Of a stretch of 64,000 bases of DNA, positions 30,780 to 37,953 are shown piece by piece. The DNA is taken from the IMG/VR virus record IMGVR_UViG_3300044736_000016, positions 45,769-109,768 of that record; one strand, written 5' to 3'. This DNA is from a virus. Every line of letters starts with the position of its first letter. Position 1 is the first letter of the stretch. The notes under the pieces are model-generated. The model did no database searches, had not been told where the DNA came from, and was given only the letters and a program-made list of their open reading frames with translations. A program made the position numbers and the translations under genes.

Positions 30780-33542
30780 ATGAGCTTCGGCGGGGATCGC
30801 TACGGCGTCGTCCGCTACGCGGGGCAGTCCACAACGGGTGTGGTCCTGCCAGTCACGTCGGCGGGTGCGTCCTCGAGCACGGGCACCGCCACCCTGACGC
30901 TCGTCATGCCCGTCTCGGCGATCGGTGCATCTGCATCTACTGGCACAGCGACAGCAGCGGTCACGTACGGGATCACGGCGTCCGGTTCTTCCTCGGCCAC
31001 CGGGGCGGCGACCGCGGCGCTGATCATGCCGGTTGCGGCCACCGGATCGGCTGCGAGTTCGGGCACGGGTTCGGTCGCGCAGGTTATGGCGGTCGCTGCG
31101 ACCGGCGCATCGGTGGCCTCGGGGACAGGCGCGTCGGCCCTGACCATGCTGGTCTCGGCCTCGGGAGCGAGTACGGCGGTCGGAACCGTCAGCGGCGCTC
31201 TGGTCTTGGCAACTACGGCGACGGGCGGGAGCGCTACTGCTGGCGCTGCATCCGTGGGTCTCTCGCAGCCCGTGCCGGCCGTCGGGGCAGCGGTCAGCAC
31301 TGGGGTCGGGTCAGCCGCTCTCGTCATGCCGATCGCCGGGACCGGTGGTTCGGTAGCTGGCGGTGCCGCGGCCGTTGCGCTGTCGATGGCGGTCACGTCC
31401 TCTGGCCAATCTGCCGCATCCGGTTCGGCCGCTGTGGTCGCGACGCTCGCCGTGAGCGCCGCCGGGGCGTGTACGGCTGGTGGCACGACCGTGATCACGC
31501 TGCGTCAGCCGGCCTCCGGGTCAGGGGCCGCGGTGAGTTCTGGCGCCTCTGCGGTCGTACTAGCGATGCTGGTCGGTGCAACGGGGAGTGCGGCGACCTC
31601 TGGCACATCAGCGGTCAGCCTGTCGTTGGCGGTTCTGGCTTCCGGTGCTGCTGCGGCCTCTGGCGGCGCTGTGGCGGTCCTGCTTCTCGCCGTGAGCACC
31701 GCGGGTACTGCGTCGTCGGCAGGGACGTCGACGGTGACGCTCGGCATGCCCGTCTCGACTGTGGGCGTGTCAGCCTCGGTGGGTGGTGCGGCGGTCGTAC
31801 TGCTCATGCCGGTCTCAGCGGTGGCGGCATCGACATCAACCGGCGCGGCGACCGTCAGCCTCCGCGCACCGATCACGGCTGTCGGGCTGGCCACATCAGC
31901 AGGGGGCGCCGCGGCCGTCCTGGTCATGCCAACGTCGGGAGTGGGAACCACGGTCGCGGCGGGGACGGCGACCGTGGGGCTGCTGCTGCTGATCTCCGCG
32001 TCTGGCGTGTCGGTGAGCATCGGTACGTCATCCGTCCTGCTCGTCCAGCCGATCTCCACCACGGGCTCAGCAGTGGTGTCCGGCGCGGCGGCGGTGATCC
32101 TCGTCATGCCTGCTGCTGCGCTCGGAACGTCCTCTGCGGCGGGTTCCGCGTCCCTTGCGGTGGTTGTCGTCGTGTCCACGGCGGGGTCGGCGTTGGCTGC
32201 GGGCGCGGCGAGTGTGGCTCTGCGTATCCCGGTCACCGCATCAGGGTCGGCGGTGTGTTCGGGCGTCTCGTCTGCCGTTCTGAGCCTGCCGACCATCGCT
32301 GCGGGCGGTTCTGCCGCGGGCGGAACGGCTGCGGTCATCCTGCGCGTGTCGACCACCGGTTCGGGTGCAGCGGCGGCGTCCGGTGGGGCTGTCGTCGTAC
32401 TGACCCTCGCCATCACCGCGTCAGGAACGACCGTGGCCACTGGTGGAGCGGCGGCGGTGGTCGTTCTGCCGGTGACCGCGGCCGGCGCGTCTACGTCGGC
32501 AGGGACGGGCTCTGTCCTGTCCGGCGTCCCCATCAACGCGGTCGGGACGTCGCTCGGTGCCGGGGTGGCCTCTGTGGCGCTGCGGCTGGCATCCTCTGGG
32601 GTAGGCGCATCGGTCGCCGCGGGCTCGGCTAGCGTCGTCTTGATCCTCGCCCTTGGCGCTACCGGCGTGAGCGTCGCGGCAGGGACGGCGGACGTCAACA
32701 CTGGCGCGCTCCGGGCCGCAGGGACAGCCTCGTCCTCGGGGACGGCGGTCGCCGCCCTCCTGCTGGTGGTCGCTGGCGTCGGGGCCGGGGTGTCGTCGGG
32801 ATCTGGCGCCATCGGTCTGACCATGCTGTCTGGAGCCTCTGGTGCGGCGGCCAGCTCCGGGAACGCTGCGGTGTGGCTGAGCCTTGCAGTAGTCGGTGCA
32901 GGAGCGTCGGCCTCGAGCGGCACAGCGGCGATCGTCGTACTCACGCCTCTGCGCGTGTCGGCTGCCGGGGTCGCTACATCGGCGGGATCGGCGCTGGTTG
33001 GCCTGACGCTCCCCTCGGCCGCAGTGGGTGGTTCGCTGGCGTCTGGCTTCGCTCTGGCAGGCATCCCTGCGCTGGTGGCAGGAGTCGGCGCATCGACGAT
33101 TGCTGGCGCTGCGACGGTCGTGGTGTGGCTCGGCATCGGCTCTGCGGGGGCGTCAGCAGGCAGCGGTGCTGCGTCGGTCCGTCTGTCTGTGGCGATCGTC
33201 GGTGTGGGTGCGGCAGTCTCCGCTGGAGGCGCGACAGTCGAACTCGGTGGTGGCCTGGTCGGCGTCGGCATCGCTATCAGCATCGGGTCCGCGACGCTAG
33301 TCCTCGTCTACCCCGTCATCCGGCACCTCGCCATGGGGATCAGCCTCACACCCGTCGCTACGGGGGCTGGGGTCAGCGGAGGAGCGCGTGGCGGGATGGC
33401 TGCTGCGGGGTCGGTCGGGATGGCGCGAAGCGGTGATGTTCGGGGCCTGACGGTCAGCGCTGGCGTTACGGGCTCGGCTCGAGGCGGTGACGCGGCAGGA
33501 GTGGTCAAGACGCCCGCCGTGGCAGGCTCGGTGCTGCCATGA
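30780..33542 (+). CDS. Giant 20-residue-repeat protein, 920 aa
   Basis: After only 22 N-terminal residues (MSFGGDRYGVVRYAGQ...) the protein is 41 tandem 20-residue repeats, the first 31 perfectly in register, then about 75 Gly/Ala/Arg-rich residues containing SLTPVATG, like the end of the 985-aa protein. Regular two-strand units of constant length predict a very long beta-solenoid or fibrous rod. It carries almost no charge, no cysteines beyond two, and no enzyme motif. Its neighbours are fibre and connector genes. I know no named family for it. Confidence 0.65.
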   Translation: MSFGGDRYGVVRYAGQSTTGVVLPVTSAGASSSTGTATLTLVMPVSAIGASASTGTATAAVTYGITASGSSSATGAATAALIMPVAATGSAASSGTGSVAQVMAVAATGASVASGTGASALTMLVSASGASTAVGTVSGALVLATTATGGSATAGAASVGLSQPVPAVGAAVSTGVGSAALVMPIAGTGGSVAGGAAAVALSMAVTSSGQSAASGSAAVVATLAVSAAGACTAGGTTVITLRQPASGSGAAVSSGASAVVLAMLVGATGSAATSGTSAVSLSLAVLASGAAAASGGAVAVLLLAVSTAGTASSAGTSTVTLGMPVSTVGVSASVGGAAVVLLMPVSAVAASTSTGAATVSLRAPITAVGLATSAGGAAAVLVMPTSGVGTTVAAGTATVGLLLLISASGVSVSIGTSSVLLVQPISTTGSAVVSGAAAVILVMPAAALGTSSAAGSASLAVVVVVSTAGSALAAGAASVALRIPVTASGSAVCSGVSSAVLSLPTIAAGGSAAGGTAAVILRVSTTGSGAAAASGGAVVVLTLAITASGTTVATGGAAAVVVLPVTAAGASTSAGTGSVLSGVPINAVGTSLGAGVASVALRLASSGVGASVAAGSASVVLILALGATGVSVAAGTADVNTGALRAAGTASSSGTAVAALLLVVAGVGAGVSSGSGAIGLTMLSGASGAAASSGNAAVWLSLAVVGAGASASSGTAAIVVLTPLRVSAAGVATSAGSALVGLTLPSAAVGGSLASGFALAGIPALVAGVGASTIAGAATVVVWLGIGSAGASAGSGAASVRLSVAIVGVGAAVSAGGATVELGGGLVGVGIAISIGSATLVLVYPVIRHLAMGISLTPVATGAGVSGGARGGMAAAGSVGMARSGDVRGLTVSAGVTGSARGGDAAGVVKTPAVAGSVLP
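30846..33308 (+). repeat. Forty-one 20-residue repeats
   Basis: Consensus close to MPVSAxGASxSSGTAxVxLx. Units 1-31 are each exactly 20 residues; later units vary from 18 to 22. Together with the 26 units of the upstream protein this makes 67 copies. Confidence 0.85.
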
Positions 33543-33569
33543 TGACGACGTGCGGCGTGGGCTGATCCT

Positions 33570-34451
33570 GTGTCGTTTTTGCTCGGCAAGGCCGCAGTTT
33601 TGCAGAGCGTTTTCAAAGACCTCGTAACCGGCCTGCCCAACGATCCTCCCGGCGTCGCCTTCTCTCTGGTCGATCCGCTTGGCGTGGTCACTGCCGCGAC
33701 GTGGGTCGGACCTGCGCCGGGTACGTTCGCTGGTGCATCTGGCCTCTCACGACTGTCGGCCGGTGCGTTCCAGTTCGTCACCATCCCCAGTTACGCGGGA
33801 TCCCCGTGGCGATGGTCGTTCCTCTCCACCGGAACCGCAACGCCCACAGAGTACGCGGCGTCGTTCTCGGTCATCAGCACCGCCTCATACCCCTACCCGT
33901 ACGGCTACTGCGACTTCGCCGACGTGCGCAACCGGATTGTCGGTGGAACATGGGACGAGACCGTCGCGGACAGTTCGATCATCCAGACACAGGTAGCGGC
34001 GTTCATCGAGGAGAGCACCGCCGAGATCGACATGTCGCTGGCCAAGCGGGGATACTCGGTCCCGCTCGTCCCCCAAGTCAACATGCAGATCAGCGCGACC
34101 GTCTGGAACCATCTGCGTGGGATCTGCGGCATGCTTGCTGCTGGTAGGGTGGAGCTCGCCCGCCACGGGTCGGGTGAAGCCGAGGTGGACAACGTCGGCA
34201 AGTCGCTCATCGCCATCGCTCGTGCGCAGTTGCAACGTATCGAGACCGGCGCCGACAACCTGACCATCTTCGGCGTAGCCGGACTGTCCGAGCCGCAGGT
34301 GGATTCGGGCGCAGGGATGTCCGAGGGGACGCTGGTCGGACTGAACGGCAACGCCTACCCGCCGCTGTTCACGATCAGCGGCGATGTGCCCACGGTCGGC
34401 GTCCCCATCCCGGGCGGTGGGATTCCGTCAGGTGGCGTACAGCCGTGGTGA
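33570..34451 (+). CDS. Head-tail connector protein (DUF1320/gp36-like)
   Basis: GTG start. Residues 1-105 look like an immunoglobulin-like beta domain. From about 110, YCDFADVRNRI ... QTQVAAFIEESTAEIDMSLAKRGYSVPL followed by a helical bundle is the usual head-tail adaptor of the DUF1320 group. A Gly/Pro-rich tail ends it. The fused N-terminal beta domain is unusual. Confidence 0.7.
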   Translation: MSFLLGKAAVLQSVFKDLVTGLPNDPPGVAFSLVDPLGVVTAATWVGPAPGTFAGASGLSRLSAGAFQFVTIPSYAGSPWRWSFLSTGTATPTEYAASFSVISTASYPYPYGYCDFADVRNRIVGGTWDETVADSSIIQTQVAAFIEESTAEIDMSLAKRGYSVPLVPQVNMQISATVWNHLRGICGMLAAGRVELARHGSGEAEVDNVGKSLIAIARAQLQRIETGADNLTIFGVAGLSEPQVDSGAGMSEGTLVGLNGNAYPPLFTISGDVPTVGVPIPGGGIPSGGVQPW

Positions 34452-34969
34452 TGCCGCCGCCGGTTATCTCTGTCACCATCGTCGGTGCCCGCGAACTGTC
34501 TGGCCGATTCGCCACGATGCGGGACACTGGGTTGCAAGCCATCCTCACCGAGCGTGCCGACGCCATGGGGCAGGCCATCGTGCACATCTACGCCAACCAC
34601 GCTCCCAGATCCCCCGAGGGCGCCACCGCTCCCGCAGACGCCCGCACGCATTCCGCTCACTTCGCGGACAGTTTTTTCGCCACCACCACGGCACGGGCAG
34701 AGGGGTTCGAGGTCATGGTGGACACGTCCGAGCCTGACATCGAGGAGTTCATCCGCTTCGGCCACGGGGACATCTACCCGGTCAACGCCAACGTGCTGCG
34801 GTGGATCGACTACGCCTCGGGGAAGCCGGTTTACGCCATGCACGTCGGGCCGGTGGCGCCGAACCACTGGCAGGAGGAGGCGCAGGCCGAGGTGGATGCT
34901 GTGGTGGCGTTCGAGGGGCCGCGGATCGGCGTGGCGGTGTCGACGGCGCTCGGCGGGAAGTTGTGGTGA
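34448..34969 (+). CDS. Tail completion / neck protein (HK97 gp10-like)
   Basis: GTG 34448 or ATG 34451, overlapping the connector stop. ISVTIVGARELSGRFATM and the helix MGQAIVHIYANHAPRSPEGAT, then the beta strands around HFADSFFATTT, fit HK97 gp10-type neck proteins, which join connector and tail terminator. Position and length agree. Confidence 0.6.
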   Translation: MMPPPVISVTIVGARELSGRFATMRDTGLQAILTERADAMGQAIVHIYANHAPRSPEGATAPADARTHSAHFADSFFATTTARAEGFEVMVDTSEPDIEEFIRFGHGDIYPVNANVLRWIDYASGKPVYAMHVGPVAPNHWQEEAQAEVDAVVAFEGPRIGVAVSTALGGKLW

Positions 34970-35088
34970 GGATGCCTGCTATGATCCCCCCTGCGGGTGC
35001 GGCGGCCTCCACCTCAGACGTGGTTGCCGGGGGACGCCTTGGGTTCGCTCGCCGAGCAACACCCGCAACACACACCGACGGGGTGTAG
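34966..35088 (+). CDS. Possible 40-aa peptide
   Basis: GTG 34966 overlaps the previous stop and the frame ends TAG directly before the next GTG. Ala/Thr-rich and without clear structure. It may be a coupling peptide only. Confidence 0.3.
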   Translation: MRMPAMIPPAGAAASTSDVVAGGRLGFARRATPATHTDGV

Positions 35089-35673
35089 GTGGACGCTGGG
35101 TCTGCGACGCTCGATCAGGTGCTCAGCATGCTGAGCAGTGTCGCCATGAGCCAGAGCATGCAGGCTGAGATCGCGGCCTATCGTGCCACCCTGAGCGTAC
35201 CCGTAGCCTTCACCCTCGACGACGCCCACGGAGGGACGGAGACGGTCACGGTGGACGACACCCCCGCCGCAGCGTGGCTCCCGACCGCCTTGGCCCACGC
35301 CGAGACCGCTTTGAGCGTCAAACTACTCGCGCCCCTCCCAGCGATGATGGTCAGCCCAGATCCCGGCGGATTCCTCATGGCCGATGGTGGCGGGGAGTTC
35401 CGGCACGTCGGATACCGCGGATACCTCTACCACGTGAACTGTGCTGTCTTCGCCACCTCGGACTTCTCCGACATCGCCCAGCGTCAGGCCCGCATGCTCG
35501 TCCACTGTTTCGACAGCCTCGTGTGGAGAACTCATGAGGCCAGAGGATTCGGTAGTCTGGTGGCTAGTATCGAGGCTGACGGGCCGGTGGAGGAGAGCGG
35601 CGTGCGACCCTACAGGGGAGGCGGGCTGATCGCCGGGGCGAGGGTTCGGTACAGCGTGCGGACTATCGTGTGA
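35089..35673 (+). CDS. Tail terminator-like protein, 194 aa
   Basis: Located between the neck protein and tail tube in the usual place of a tail terminator. The sequence is alpha/beta with VNCAVFATSDFSDIAQRQARMLVHCFDSLVW, resembling the tail-terminator fold. Evidence is mainly positional. Confidence 0.5.
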   Translation: MDAGSATLDQVLSMLSSVAMSQSMQAEIAAYRATLSVPVAFTLDDAHGGTETVTVDDTPAAAWLPTALAHAETALSVKLLAPLPAMMVSPDPGGFLMADGGGEFRHVGYRGYLYHVNCAVFATSDFSDIAQRQARMLVHCFDSLVWRTHEARGFGSLVASIEADGPVEESGVRPYRGGGLIAGARVRYSVRTIV

Positions 35674-36569
35674 CCCAAGACTGGGACGACCTCGCCACCT
35701 CGACGCGGACCCGCGTGGTCCCCAGTATCCAGAAGGATCCGGCCGAGGACGATCCCGGACGACGACCGCGCATCCTCATCTCTACGCCCATCGTGGACTT
35801 CAAGCTCTACGCGCTGGACGAGTGGGTCGGGAGTATCCGCGATCAGGTGTGCGACATCGACTGGGATCTCACGCTCATCGACAACACCGACAGACCACGG
35901 CCCGGATACCTCGATTGGCTGACCGGCTTCGTGCGCTCCAAGCCGTTCGGCAGGGGACATAGGGTTCGGCTGATCCGCTTCGGCGAGAGTGTGGACGGCG
36001 AGCGGTACAAGCATCCGCACATGAAGATCACCAAGGCGCACCAGATGGGATGGGAGTGTGTCTCCGCGCGTGCGCATGCTCGCCGCCCTCGGGATCGCTA
36101 TGACGCGTGGTTGGCGTGGGAGTGCGACGTGCTCGCTCCCACGGACGCTGTACAGACGCTCTGGGACAGCGGGTACCCGTGGGCCGCGGCGTGGATGCTA
36201 TCTCGCAAGATGGCCGACCAGCGCGGTGGACTGCACGTCACCGAACTCCCCCTGCTCTGGCACAGCCTGACGCCCGAGACGTGGCGTGCAGCCCGAGGCT
36301 GGGATGACGTGATTCCCCTCGGGTACAAATCCCCCCCTGATGGCGTGACCCCATTCCCCTGCACTGTCACCCACCTCGGCCTGACCATGGTACGCAGTGA
36401 TGTGGTGCAGCGTGTTCCGTTCCAACTGACCACTGCCGGTGCAGATTGCAGTCAGTCGTGGGCAGTCACCGAGGGTGGATATCAGCCGATGTGTGTGCCG
36501 TCGATCCGCTGTGTACACCGCTGCGATTGGGAGGCGACGGCGTGGGGCAGACGTCCTAGCGCCTCCTAA
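35670..36569 (+). CDS. GT-A-type glycosyltransferase, 299 aa
   Basis: GTG overlaps the tail-terminator stop. After a 30-residue lead, RILISTPIVDFKLYALDEWVGSI starts the nucleotide-sugar fold; LIDNTDRPR and DAWLAWECDVLAP are likely donor/metal sites. LLWHSLTPETWR and CTVTHLGLTMVRSDV follow. It lies alone inside the head-tail genes, and dyad motif copy 5 is in its first 25 codons. Probably modifies the virion or shares substrate with the cassette at 4.3-8.5 kb (inference). Confidence 0.6.
   Translation: MTQDWDDLATSTRTRVVPSIQKDPAEDDPGRRPRILISTPIVDFKLYALDEWVGSIRDQVCDIDWDLTLIDNTDRPRPGYLDWLTGFVRSKPFGRGHRVRLIRFGESVDGERYKHPHMKITKAHQMGWECVSARAHARRPRDRYDAWLAWECDVLAPTDAVQTLWDSGYPWAAAWMLSRKMADQRGGLHVTELPLLWHSLTPETWRAARGWDDVIPLGYKSPPDGVTPFPCTVTHLGLTMVRSDVVQRVPFQLTTAGADCSQSWAVTEGGYQPMCVPSIRCVHRCDWEATAWGRRPSAS
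35716..35740. promoter_or_regulatory. Dyad motif copy 5
   Basis: TGGTCCCCAGTATCCA is identical to copy 3; the right half is degenerate (GAAGGATCC). It lies just inside the 5' coding part of the glycosyltransferase gene, near its junction with the tail-terminator gene. Confidence 0.45.
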
Positions 36570-36640
36570 CGACGGGGCAACTCCTCTCGCCTGCGAGCGT
36601 GGCCGAGACATCTCGCCACTGACCCGGAGGCCCATCTTTC

Positions 36641-37195
36641 GTGCCGAACACCATCGTCACCAAGCGGTTCGAGCTCGGCGCGTTGGATTCGATGATCCTT
36701 TTCAATACCATAGACCTCGGTGCCACGAAGGAGGGCGGCGCCAAGATCACCTACACCAAGACCTACTACCCGTTCGAGATCGACCAGAGCCTCACTGCCC
36801 CCGACGTCGTGGCCACGAAGGAAGCCGCAGTCATGGCGCTGGGCGGCATCGTCCAGTACCAGATGAACCTGATCGCCGCAGCCTTCGCCGTCTCGCAGAC
36901 CGGTGTGGGGACGGTGAGCGGCACGCCGAACCTCGACTACCTGTACGTGGGTGGCGACCAGACCGTGCCGATCGGCACCTTCGACTTCTCGGGACTGCGG
37001 CGTGGCGGTGGAGGCCTGCGTCTGCGCGGGCAGTTGTTCGCCGTCTACTCTGCTAAGCCGTGCGCGATCCCCTTTACGCGCAACGCCCCGACCGAACTGA
37101 CCGGCGTGGAGTTCGAGTGCCTCGCCGACATGACCCGCCCGGTCGGACAACGACTCTTCGTACTGGGACGCGACAACACCATCGCTCAGCCATAG
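36641..37195 (+). CDS. Major tail tube protein
   Basis: GTG 36641 follows CCCGGAGGCCC. 184 aa with an N-terminal beta domain (NTIVTKRFELGALDSMILFNTIDLGATKEGG) and C-terminal VEFECLADMTRPVGQRLFVLG. The length and place directly before the tail assembly chaperones are standard for a siphovirus tube protein. Confidence 0.7.
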   Translation: MPNTIVTKRFELGALDSMILFNTIDLGATKEGGAKITYTKTYYPFEIDQSLTAPDVVATKEAAVMALGGIVQYQMNLIAAAFAVSQTGVGTVSGTPNLDYLYVGGDQTVPIGTFDFSGLRRGGGGLRLRGQLFAVYSAKPCAIPFTRNAPTELTGVEFECLADMTRPVGQRLFVLGRDNTIAQP

Positions 37196-37225
37196 TCCCA
37201 CCGTCAGGCGCAGAGGAGACCCGCC

Positions 37226-37807
37226 TTGACAACCGCGAACGACCACATTGCCGCCGTCGCAGAACAGACCCTCGAGCGGCTGAGCGGCACACCCGTCAAC
37301 GTCGAGTGTCGCGATGGGACCACCGTCACCATCCACGTCGGCAAGCTGTACATCGACCAGCTCATCGCGCTGAGCCAGTTCGCCCGCCGTGCATGGGCAG
37401 CCTTCGCAGCCACGGGTGGCGACGGTGTGATGGCCGAGATGAAGGCCGCGGCCGTGAGTACCGTTCTGGACAGCGGGCAGACCGACGAGGAGAAGGCCGA
37501 AGCCAAGGTCAAGGCCAAGGCGGCGCTGGACAAGGCACTTGTGAACATCAGCGCCAGCCGGGTCATCGAGGCATTCCTCTCCATGCTCACGGTCGAGGAG
37601 GTGGGGACGCTGATGGGCGTGCTCTGCGATCGGCCTGGTCCATGGTGTGAGCGCAACCTCGGCATCGAGGACATCGCCAACGTGTGCGCTGCGGTCGTGG
37701 AGCACAACGACCCGGCGGTGATCTGGGCGGGTTTTCACCGGGCCGCGCGGGGCCTGAGAATCTCGCTGGGGAAGTCGGCCGCGCCATCGACAGCGCCCTC
37801 GTCGTGA
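37226..37807 (+). CDS. Tail assembly chaperone, short form (gpG-like)
   Basis: Starts at TTG 37226 after AGAGGAGAC, a strong ribosome site. A helical protein (RAWAAFAATGGDGVMAEMKAA; KAEAKVKAKAALDKAL) directly upstream of the tape measure, as for lambda gpG. Its 3' end overlaps a second frame joined by a -1 slip. Confidence 0.75.
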   Translation: MTTANDHIAAVAEQTLERLSGTPVNVECRDGTTVTIHVGKLYIDQLIALSQFARRAWAAFAATGGDGVMAEMKAAAVSTVLDSGQTDEEKAEAKVKAKAALDKALVNISASRVIEAFLSMLTVEEVGTLMGVLCDRPGPWCERNLGIEDIANVCAAVVEHNDPAVIWAGFHRAARGLRISLGKSAAPSTAPSS

Positions 37808-37953
37808 TCGGAAGGGTGGGTATCACGGAGCGCGAGGTGCGGCGCCACTCCATCGACTGGCTGCGAACGGTCGTCAGGGAATGCGCAGGCGTTGGAGAGC
37901 GCGACGCAGACGATCCCTTTGACGACCCGACACTGGAGTCGTGGAGCGCTTAG
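37226..37953 (+). CDS. Tail assembly chaperone, -1 frameshift form (gpG-T-like), 242 aa
   Basis: The ribosome is predicted to slip back one base at GGGTTTT (37729-37735). The first 170 residues are shared with the short form; the next 72 come from the -1 frame (SPGRAGPENLAGEVGRAID ... DDPFDDPTLESWSA). No stop interrupts this frame until 37951-37953. This arrangement is nearly universal in siphoviruses. Confidence 0.75.
37729..37735 (+). promoter_or_regulatory. -1 slippery heptamer GGGTTTT
   Basis: In the zero frame the codons are GGT TTT preceded by a G, exactly the X XXY YYZ pattern. Re-pairing as GGG TTT then continues with TCA in the -1 frame. It lies 72 bases before the zero-frame stop. 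Confidence 0.8.

Noticed and set aside
31505-33283. 592-codon minus-strand frame opposite the 920-aa repeat protein
   Set aside because: Same reason: a shadow of the 60-bp coding repeat.
22983-33308. Repeats considered as CRISPR or DNA satellite
   Set aside because: Units are adjacent, without spacers, conserved at protein but not DNA level, and in frame.
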